Assembly: GCA_959605275.1 (NCBI GenBank)
Contig: CAUHFD010000155.1
Coordinates: 1 to 6,979 of the forward strand
Direction of reading: 5' to 3'
DNA length: 6,979 nucleotides
DNA from: an uncultured Eubacteriales bacterium
GTDB lineage: Bacteria > Bacillota > Clostridia > Oscillospirales > Ruminococcaceae
Position numbers and translations under genes: made by a program. Position 1 is the first letter of the stretch. Each line of letters begins with the position of its first letter. Below, one piece after another: positions 1-4,969 of the stretch. The notes below the pieces were generated by a model. The model was not told the origin of the DNA. It made no database searches and was given only the letters and a program-made list of their open reading frames with translations.

Positions 1-31
1 ATGACAATACATTACAATCAAGGTTCATGTG

Positions 32-60
32 TTGATTGTGGTTGATACGGGAGATATAAT
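32..60 (+). promoter_or_regulatory. Sigma-A-type promoter for the surface-protein gene
   Basis: A perfect TATAAT box lies at 55-60, and TTGATT at 32-37 is separated from it by the optimal 17 bases. Transcription would start near 67, giving a leader of about 95 bases before the proposed GTG start at 162. The same -35/-10 pair with the same spacing occurs in front of the alcohol dehydrogenase gene, which suggests both are read by the housekeeping sigma factor. The leader (67-161) shows only short, weak inverted repeats and no recognisable riboswitch. Confidence 0.65.
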
Positions 61-161
61 ATTGTTAAGGGAATATCGGATTATAGCTACTTGCTGTAGA
101 AGCACCACAGAATTTGTTTTGCGGCACAAATAGGTGGAATAGTTTGTCAGGGGTGAGATGG

Positions 162-950
162 GTGAAAAACAAAATCTGTATTTCTTTGATGCTATCGGTC
201 ATGATTTGGATGGTTACAGCGTGTATTCCGTCGGTGGAAACGATTACCAAACAACCGGGTAATTATTTATATGGCAAAAACGAAAAAATCGAAATTGTAG
301 ATATTGAAAACAATCAAGTGATTGCAATTTTGACAATCAAAGACTGTTGTATATTGAAAAATTCCACGTTTAAGGTATCTGAATATAAAAATACCGACAG
401 CAACGGCTCTGTCATATACGAGGATGTCAATTATGGACAGTTGATACAGGTTGATTATGATTTTGAAAACCAACCCGGCTATTCCAAGGAAATATCAGCA
501 CATAATTTTTCTGTAAAAAGCAGTAGTGGAGAGCATGCAAAAATAAATCGGTAGATAAAAAAATTTTCCTTTGATGCAGCCATTTTTTTTTTTGTGGCAC
601 TGAAAGAGAGAAGCGACCGGTTGGAGATTTCATTTACTTATGATATTTATCAATTCAGAGACACCGCCAAAATATCTCTAAATATTGCCGACATTGTTTT
701 AGACGGCAGTAATTCTCATATCGCTGATACTTCGACAGTACTCTCTGCGTACAAAACAAATAGTTCTATTACATCCAATAAGGATGCGATTTCTTCTATT
801 GATGATACAAAGGCTTCCTCCTTGTATTCTTCGGATAATCAACAAGTTTCAGTAACACATGAATATCTGATTGTAGTCATTATTTTGTTGACAGTTGCTT
901 TGATTGCCGTATCCTCAGCATTGATTGTCAAGACAAGAACAAAACCATAA
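162..950 (+). pseudogene. Secreted or lipoprotein-like surface protein, interrupted by an in-frame TAG
   Basis: I do not recognise a named family. The frame from GTG 162 to TAA 948-950 is open except for TAG at 552-554 (codon 131 of 262). No frameshift is needed to join the halves. GTG 162 is chosen because AGGGGTGA (149-156) precedes it and the first 21 residues form a signal peptide: KNK, a hydrophobic core, then the lipobox V18-T19-A20-C21. Residues about 35-175 look like one beta-rich extracellular domain of the DUF4352/DUF5067 kind (inference from pattern). The half before the stop ends in strands like YGQLIQVDYDFENQ. The half after it continues with VALKERSDRLEISFTYD and TAKISLNI, as the last strands of such a domain would. 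A Ser/Thr/Asp-rich linker (about 176-234) leads to a membrane helix at about 235-256 and a basic tail KTRTKP. The second half has no ribosome binding site: a T11 tract directly precedes its only plausible start, GTG 594. As written, the product would be a 130-residue truncated lipoprotein. Sequencing error or a real nonsense mutation are both possible. Confidence 0.6.
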
Positions 951-968
951 TTTTCTCTAATACCGATC

Positions 969-1016
969 AAAAAAGCTGTCTGAAGCTTGCAGTGAGCTTC
1001 AGACAGCTTAATTTTT
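969..1016. terminator. Bidirectional rho-independent terminator
   Basis: A perfect 15-bp stem pairs 973-987 with 995-1009 around a 7-base loop. On the + strand the stem is followed by AATTTTTATCTTTTT. On the - strand it is followed by six Ts (complement of 969-974). It lies 22 bases after the surface-protein stop and 13 bases after the proS stop, so one hairpin ends both convergent genes. Confidence 0.9.
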
Positions 1017-1022
1017 ATCTTT

Positions 1023-2459
1023 TTAATATTGTTTGCCCCAGAACACCATCTTTTTGGCGGGTTTGCCGCAGCAAACACAGGTGTCTGCGATCTGTTCCTC
1101 ATGAAATGGAATACAGCGTGATTTTACACCGGTATCCTCTTTGATTTTTTCCTCGCAGGCAACATCACCGCACCACATTGCTTTGATAAAGCCATTTTTT
1201 TCATTGGCGATTTGCAGGAACTCGTCATAGTTGGCGGCGGTGTAGGTGCGTTTTTCCCGATTTTGCAGTGCACGCTGATACAGTCCGTCGTGGACGGCTT
1301 GCAGTGCCGCAGGAATGGCGTTTTCCAGTTCGTCGAGAGAAACCGTGATTTTTTCGCGGTCATCCCGTTTTACCAAAACGCATTGGTTCGCTTCGATATC
1401 TTTCGGACCGATTTCCAACCGCAGCGGGACGCCTTTCATCTCGTATTGAGAGAATTTCCAACCCGGCGAATTGTCCGAATCATCCAGCTTGACTCGGCAG
1501 AACTTGCTCAAACGGCTGTATAATTCGTTTGCTTTATCCAAGACACCTTCTTTGTGCATGGCGATCGGGACAATGACCACCTGGATCGGCGCAATAGCGG
1601 GGGGCAATACCAATCCGTTGTTGTCGCCGTGGGTCATGATAATGCCGCCGATCAGACGGGTAGATACGCCCCATGAGGTTTGATGAGGATAAGCAAGCTT
1701 GTTATCTCTTCCGGTAAAGGTGATGTCAAACGCTTTGGCGAAGCCATCTCCGAAATAGTGGGAGGTACCTGCCTGCAAAGCGATTCCGTCATGCATCATT
1801 GCTTCAATGGTGTAGGTCGCCTGCGCGCCGGCGAACTGCTCTTTTTCGGTTTTTCTTCCTTTCAAAACAGGAATAGCAAGACTTTGTTCGCAGAAATCTG
1901 CATAAACATTCAGCATTCGAAGGGTTTCTTCCTGAGCTTCTTCAGCGGTTTCATGCATTGTATGACCTTCCTGCCATAAAAACTCTACGTTGCGCAGGAA
2001 CGGACGGGTCGTTTTTTCCCATCTGACCACAGAGCACCATTGATTATATAGTTTGGGCAAATCCCGATAAGAATGAATGACATGGGCATAATGATCGCAA
2101 AAGAGGGTTTCGGAGGTCGGACGGACGCAAAGCCGTTCTGTCAGTTTTTCACTTCCGCCGTGAGTAACCCATGCTACCTCGGGGGCGAAGCCCTCCACAT
2201 GGTCTTTTTCCTTTTGGAGCAGGCTTTCCGGAATAAACATCGGCATATAAACATTTTCATGTCCGGTTGCTTTAAAGCGGGCATCCAAATCCTTTTGGAT
2301 GTTTTCCCAAATTGCGTAACCGTAAGGTTCAAACACCATGCAACCTCTCACACCGGAATAATCCACCAATTCCGCTTTTTTTACGACGTCGGTGTACCAT
2401 TGTGCGAAGTCTTCCTCCATGGAGGTGATCGCCTCAACCATTTTCTTTTGATTTGCCAT
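1023..2459 (-). CDS. proS: Prolyl-tRNA synthetase, archaeal/eukaryotic-like (type 3)
   Basis: This 478-residue class II aminoacyl-tRNA synthetase charges tRNA-Pro with proline in the cytoplasm. It lacks the large editing insertion of the E. coli-type enzyme, and its length fits the short archaeal-like class. Visible landmarks are the motif 1 region (about 39-60), the TSE substrate loop at 115-117, motif 2 with R146-W-E and R152-P-F-L-R156, the active-site stretch TSWGVSTRLIGG (261-272), and the motif 3 equivalent NNGLVLPP (280-287). The anticodon-binding domain starts near 293 (VVIVPIA). The extra C-terminal zinc domain is present: C430, C435, C461 and C464 have the ligand spacing typical of this class, and the protein ends in the characteristic tyrosine (WGKQY). 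The start is ATG 2459, preceded by AAAAAGGAGA. The gene follows the zinc-finger membrane protein gene by 29 bases and appears co-transcribed with it. No T-box leader is seen. Identification is secure. Confidence 0.97.
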   Translation of the reverse strand: MANQKKMVEAITSMEEDFAQWYTDVVKKAELVDYSGVRGCMVFEPYGYAIWENIQKDLDARFKATGHENVYMPMFIPESLLQKEKDHVEGFAPEVAWVTHGGSEKLTERLCVRPTSETLFCDHYAHVIHSYRDLPKLYNQWCSVVRWEKTTRPFLRNVEFLWQEGHTMHETAEEAQEETLRMLNVYADFCEQSLAIPVLKGRKTEKEQFAGAQATYTIEAMMHDGIALQAGTSHYFGDGFAKAFDITFTGRDNKLAYPHQTSWGVSTRLIGGIIMTHGDNNGLVLPPAIAPIQVVIVPIAMHKEGVLDKANELYSRLSKFCRVKLDDSDNSPGWKFSQYEMKGVPLRLEIGPKDIEANQCVLVKRDDREKITVSLDELENAIPAALQAVHDGLYQRALQNREKRTYTAANYDEFLQIANEKNGFIKAMWCGDVACEEKIKEDTGVKSRCIPFHEEQIADTCVCCGKPAKKMVFWGKQY

Positions 2460-2488
2460 TTGATACAGTCTCCTTTTTTATCGACGAA

Positions 2489-2959
2489 TCAATTTGATTC
2501 TTGAGAATGAATATGTTTCTTTTTATTTTCTTTTAGTTTCCATTTTGTCAGCGGGGCTTCGGCAGGACTTTCCGAATCAAAAGTATAGTTTGCACCACAG
2601 GAATCACAAGTCGCTGTGCCGGGTTTGTTGATGTTTTGGCATTTTGGGCATATCCAACGTTTTTGAGATTCCATTTTCGGCAGTTCCACATCACGAAAAA
2701 TCTGGTTCTCCTGTTCCGGATCGACACCGTTTTCTGCTTTTTCATGCACACGGAATTTTTGCCGCAATGTGTCCAGGTCAATTTGCAAGTTATCAATTCG
2801 ATCCAAGCATTGGATCAGCAGAAATAGTGGGACAAGAGACGCCATCGAGCCAACAAGTGAAAGGCATGCCAAAACAATACTGTTTGCCAGCAGAGTAAAG
2901 AAACTGAAAATTCCGATAATGATATCGAAGATGACAATTCCATACAGTATTTTTTTCAT
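2489..2959 (-). CDS. Small membrane protein with a RanBP2-like zinc finger
   Basis: Function is unknown. Two hydrophobic helices occupy about residues 4-25 and 27-50 of 156. A charged segment that could form a short coiled coil follows (about 52-90, DRIDNLQIDLDTLRQKF). Then comes a compact zinc finger with W102, C104, C107, N111, C118 and C121. This fits W-x-C-x2-C-x3-N-x6-C-x2-C exactly, the RanBP2-type pattern, which bacterial zinc ribbons also often resemble. The tail is basic and then polar (KWKLKENKKKHIHSQESN). The arrangement implies a cytoplasmic soluble part tethered to the membrane by a short hairpin. The ATG start at 2959 is preceded by AGAAAGGA at good spacing. The gene is first in the proS transcript, with only 29 bases between the two. 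Whether the finger binds RNA, protein or only zinc cannot be told from the sequence. Confidence 0.85.
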   Translation of the reverse strand: MKKILYGIVIFDIIIGIFSFFTLLANSIVLACLSLVGSMASLVPLFLLIQCLDRIDNLQIDLDTLRQKFRVHEKAENGVDPEQENQIFRDVELPKMESQKRWICPKCQNINKPGTATCDSCGANYTFDSESPAEAPLTKWKLKENKKKHIHSQESN

Positions 2960-3032
2960 GTAACCAAGTCCTTTCTGTAAGAGGAAAGATCCGATGATGC
3001 CGTATAGGAAGGTATTGCCGCAATTAATAATA

Positions 3033-3062
3033 AGTATAACATGCTTAGCCGCGTATCGTCAA
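3033..3062 (-). promoter_or_regulatory. Promoter of the zinc-finger protein/proS unit
   Basis: Reading the - strand, TTGACG (complement of 3057-3062) and TATACT (complement of 3033-3038) are 18 bases apart. A TG one base upstream of the -10 box makes it an extended -10 element. Transcription would start near 3026, about 66 bases before ATG 2959. The leader holds the ribosome binding site but no T-box-like or riboswitch-like structure that I can see. Confidence 0.75.
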
Positions 3063-3096
3063 GGTATTTCGGGTGGATAAGCAAATATTTTTGCAT

Positions 3097-3132
3097 AAAA
3101 AAACAGCTGAACAGGTAAATGTTCAGCCGTTT
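3097..3132 (-). terminator. Rho-independent terminator after the alcohol dehydrogenase
   Basis: On the - strand a 13-bp stem with one G-U pair (3120-3132 with 3101-3113) and a 6-base loop runs straight into seven Ts (complement of 3097-3103). It begins 16 bases after the dehydrogenase stop codon and lies upstream of the promoter at 3033-3062, so it separates the two transcription units. Confidence 0.88.
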
Positions 3133-3148
3133 ATCCATACAGATTGGA

Positions 3149-4330
3149 TTAGAAATCAACTTTTTTGCCGTAATAGGTACAGGACAGCAATTTTTCCATT
3201 TCAGCCGGAGTAATTGCTCTCGGATTTGAGCCTGTGCAGGCGTCACCGACTGCCAGTTCTGCGATTTTCGGCAATTTTTCATTAAATTCTTTTTCGTCCA
3301 CACCGAATTCTTTCAGCGTTTTCGGAATGTTCAGTTTGACGTTATAAGCGTCTATTTTGGCGATTAGCGCATCAACCAATTCGGCATCGGTTGCACCGGT
3401 CAGACCGACAGCACGCGCAATATCGGCATAGCGTTTCATTGCAGTAGCATCTTTGGCGTTATATTGGATGACATAGGGCAAATAAATCGCATTTGCGCAT
3501 CCGTGCGGAATGTGACCTGTGCTGAATGTGGCACCGGTTTTATGTGCCATAGAGTGAACAATGCCCAGCAATGCATTAGAGAAAGCCATACCGGCAAGGC
3601 ATTGCGCGTAGTGCATCTGTTCTCTGGCTTTCATGTCGCCGTTGTAGGAATCCGGCAGATAAGTGAATACCATCTCAATTGCCTTTAATGCAAGCGGATC
3701 GGTAAAAGGAGAGTTTAGGGTGGACACATACGCTTCAATTGCGTGTGTTAAAGCATCCATACCGGTGTGCGCCGTCAGCTTAGCAGGCATCGTTTCCGCC
3801 AAATCCGGATCTACGATGGCGATATCGGGTGTGATGTTAAAATCAGCAAGCGGATATTTGATTCCTTTCTGATAATCGGTAATAACTGAGAATGCAGTCA
3901 CTTCGGTAGCGGTTCCGGAGGTAGAAGGGATCGCAAGGAATTTTGCTTTTTGACGCAGGGTAGGAAATGCAAAAGGCGTAATCAGATCCTCAAACTTTGT
4001 ATCAGGATATTCATAAAAAGCCCACATTGCTTTTGCAGCGTCAATCGGTGAACCGCCGCCCATTGCAACGATCCAATCGGGCTCAAATTCCCGCATGACC
4101 TCCGCGCCTTTCATAACGGTTTCGACAGAAGGATCCGGCTCTACTCCTTCAAACAGTCTGGTTTCTATTCCGGCTTCTTTCAAGTTCTCTACGACACGAT
4201 CTAAAAATCCGAAGCGTTTCATTGAGCCGCCGCCGACTACGATGATCGCTTTTTTACCGGACAAATGTTTTAATTCATCCAACGTGCCTTTGCCAAAATA
4301 AATGTCCCGTGGTAACGTAAACCTTGCCAT
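3149..4330 (-). CDS. Iron-containing (group III) alcohol dehydrogenase
   Basis: This enzyme interconverts an aldehyde and an alcohol using NAD(P)H and a divalent metal, usually iron. In fermenters it typically makes ethanol or butanol, or reduces another short aldehyde. The 393 residues match the family length. The nucleotide-binding N-terminal half shows VVGGGSMKRFG (31-41) and GGGSPIDAAK (91-100), followed by IPSTSGTATEVT (134-145). The C-terminal metal domain shows TGMDALTHAIEA (189-200), GIVHSMAHK (256-264) and GHIPHG (272-277). D192, H196, H259 and H273 have the same 4/63/14 spacing as the metal ligands of E. coli FucO. The GGGS at 33-36 resembles butanol dehydrogenases and YqhD, which favour NADPH, and lacks the Asp that FucO has at this point for NAD. 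NADPH preference is therefore an inference. The start is ATG 4330, preceded by AAAGGAAG. The gene is monocistronic, with its own promoter and terminator and a Rex-type operator. The exact substrate cannot be assigned. Confidence 0.95.
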   Translation of the reverse strand: MARFTLPRDIYFGKGTLDELKHLSGKKAIIVVGGGSMKRFGFLDRVVENLKEAGIETRLFEGVEPDPSVETVMKGAEVMREFEPDWIVAMGGGSPIDAAKAMWAFYEYPDTKFEDLITPFAFPTLRQKAKFLAIPSTSGTATEVTAFSVITDYQKGIKYPLADFNITPDIAIVDPDLAETMPAKLTAHTGMDALTHAIEAYVSTLNSPFTDPLALKAIEMVFTYLPDSYNGDMKAREQMHYAQCLAGMAFSNALLGIVHSMAHKTGATFSTGHIPHGCANAIYLPYVIQYNAKDATAMKRYADIARAVGLTGATDAELVDALIAKIDAYNVKLNIPKTLKEFGVDEKEFNEKLPKIAELAVGDACTGSNPRAITPAEMEKLLSCTYYGKKVDF

Positions 4331-4419
4331 AATAACAACTTCCTTTCATTTTTAGCCGGAATGCACCAGATAACTGTGTTATGCGGTTATAGGAAGCAGC
4401 CGGTTGTTTCATGTCATTT

Positions 4420-4436
4420 CTTGATAAACATTCAAG
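4420..4436. promoter_or_regulatory. Possible degenerate second Rex site
   Basis: CTTGATAAACATTCAAG is a 5-bp inverted repeat around a 7-base centre. Its left part, TTGATAAA, is identical to one half of the main Rex palindrome at 4440-4457, but the right half fits the 18-base Rex pattern poorly. It lies in the transcribed leader of the dehydrogenase gene. It could be an accessory operator or chance similarity. Confidence 0.25.
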
Positions 4437-4439
4437 ATT

Positions 4440-4457
4440 TTGTTAAATATTTATCAA
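4440..4457. promoter_or_regulatory. Rex-type redox operator for the alcohol dehydrogenase
   Basis: TTGTTAAATATTTATCAA is an 18-base palindrome with one mismatched symmetric pair. It closely fits the clostridial Rex consensus TTGTTAA-N4-TTAACAA. Rex represses fermentative genes when NADH is low and leaves DNA when NADH binds. The site covers roughly +3 to +20 relative to the predicted start of the dehydrogenase transcript, so bound Rex would block initiation or early elongation. Rex itself is not encoded in this window. Confidence 0.8.
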
Positions 4458-4466
4458 TCTAAACAT

Positions 4467-4495
4467 ATTATAAATCTTTACCTTTTAAAAATCAA
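4467..4495 (-). promoter_or_regulatory. Promoter of the alcohol dehydrogenase
   Basis: On the - strand TTGATT (complement of 4490-4495) is followed after 17 bases by a perfect TATAAT (complement of 4467-4472). The predicted start near 4460 gives a leader of about 130 bases before ATG 4330. The leader contains the Rex operator. The DNA upstream of the -35 box is very A+T-rich, which could serve as an UP element. Confidence 0.78.
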
Positions 4496-4595
4496 TATAT
4501 GAATTGTATTTTTTATGTTAACAACAAGTCAAAAAAGTAAAAAATAAAATAAAATGGAAATTTATAGAAATAATAGTTAATGAATAAATGGAAAA

Positions 4596-4615
4596 GGAGC
4601 ATCCGAAGATGCTCC
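4596..4615 (-). terminator. UUCG-tetraloop hairpin, probable terminator
   Basis: An 8-bp perfect stem (4596-4603 with 4608-4615) closes, on the - strand, a C(UUCG)G tetraloop, an especially stable RNA loop. It is followed by TTTTCC and A+T-rich DNA. This suggests a rho-independent terminator for transcripts coming from the nucleotidyltransferase side, placed just upstream of the dehydrogenase promoter. The T-tract is short, so termination may be partial. Confidence 0.55.
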
Positions 4616-4691
4616 GAAGAAGAAATATAATACACATAATGTAAAGAAAGGCATTGGATTTTATCAGTCCGAAAGCGAATATACCTTTGGC

Positions 4692-4720
4692 TTGTAAATT
4701 CATTCATAAAATGTTATAAT
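4692..4720 (+). promoter_or_regulatory. Strong-looking orphan promoter on the + strand
   Basis: TTGTAA at 4692-4697, a 17-base spacer, a TG one base upstream of the -10 box and a perfect TATAAT at 4715-4720 make an extended -10 promoter. It points into a 230-base block with no convincing coding sequence and then towards the 3' end of the convergent nucleotidyltransferase gene. A+T-rich DNA can produce such motifs by chance, but the spacing and extended -10 make this one of the better promoter matches in the window. Confidence 0.45.
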
Positions 4721-4744
4721 AAAAAGCAAAGCAGCGACTCTTTG

Positions 4745-4781
4745 AAAAGAAAAACAGCGGTGAACAACGGCGAAGCTGTTT
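4745..4781 (-). terminator. Weak terminator-like hairpin
   Basis: On the - strand AAACAGC (complement of 4775-4781) pairs with GCTGTTT (complement of 4752-4758) over a 16-base loop. It is followed by a T-rich run with one C (TTTTTCTTTT, overlapping the stem end). The stem is short and the loop large, so termination strength is doubtful. It is a candidate end for the kinase/nucleotidyltransferase transcript. Confidence 0.35.
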
Positions 4782-4913
4782 GCCGGCTGGTTTTCGTCGA
4801 AAAAGGGGGCATCATGGGGGATCGACTTGCGTAGCAAGCTGTACGCAGAGCAAGGCTTTGCCGCAGTGATCGCGTTTGTCCTTCGAGAGCGTTGTCGACT
4901 TTTTCGACACGTT

Positions 4914-4946
4914 CAGCAACGACCATTTTTTAAATGATCGTTGCTG
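4914..4946. repeat. Long inverted repeat after the nucleotidyltransferase
   Basis: Arms of 15 bases at 4914-4928 and 4932-4946 match at 14 of 15 positions, with a 3-base T loop. The single mismatch becomes a G-U pair in the - strand RNA, so the full 15-bp stem can form there. It begins 23 bases after the nucleotidyltransferase stop. No T-tract follows on the - strand, so it is not a classical terminator, though it could protect the mRNA 3' end. On the + strand it would cap the 3' end of a transcript from the promoter at 4692-4720. Confidence 0.6.
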
Positions 4947-4969
4947 ATTTGCTTTGGATTGCGGGTGGT

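Larger units (their letters stand above)
4727..4950 (+). other. G+C-richer hairpin-rich intergenic block (repeat or small RNA candidate)
   Basis: The 639 bases between the dehydrogenase and the nucleotidyltransferase hold no gene I can support. Their right part (about 4750-4950) is clearly G+C-richer than the A+T-rich stretch before it. It is dense in inverted repeats: 4752-4758 with 4775-4781, CTTGC/GCAAG at about 4829-4841, TGTCGA/TCGACA at 4893-4909, and a 15-bp arm pair at 4914-4946. Open frames on both strands here (for example - strand 4714-4926, product rich in Ser, Arg and Leu) have no ribosome binding site and no domain. They look like the spurious proteins that arise from dispersed intergenic repeats in Clostridia. 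With the + strand promoter at 4692-4720, a structured RNA of about 220 bases is an alternative. Both readings are inference. Confidence 0.35.

Noticed and set aside
61..80. TTGTTAA near 62-68 as a second Rex operator
   Set aside because: Only one half-site is present, and the sequence following it does not form the palindrome.
65..250. 61-residue - strand frame
   Set aside because: It lies opposite the promoter leader and signal peptide of the + strand gene, with no ribosome site and no recognisable protein features.
552..554. TAG as a recoded sense codon (pyrrolysine or suppressor)
   Set aside because: TAG is used as a normal stop by the kinase gene at 5864-5866, the following context (ATA) is not a known read-through signal, and nothing in the window supports recoding machinery. 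A nonsense mutation is simpler.
594..950. Second half of the surface protein as a separate gene starting at GTG 594
   Set aside because: The candidate start follows directly on a T11 tract with no ribosome binding site, the frame is the same as the upstream half, and the sequence reads as the end of the upstream domain.
1124..1979. Frames overlapping proS on either strand
   Set aside because: All are shadows of the clearly coding proS frame, with no independent start signals.
2960..3032. T-box or riboswitch leader for the proS unit
   Set aside because: The leader is only about 66 bases from the predicted start, too short for a T-box, and contains no antiterminator motif or hairpin pair.
4513..4707. 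Two overlapping 61-64 residue - strand frames rich in Phe, Ile and Tyr
   Set aside because: They arise from A+T-rich DNA, run through the UUCG hairpin and the promoter region, and lack a ribosome site.
4714..4926. 70-residue - strand frame in the intergenic block
   Set aside because: Composition is repeat-like, several frames on both strands are equally open, and there is no ribosome binding site. It resembles spurious frames from intergenic repeats.
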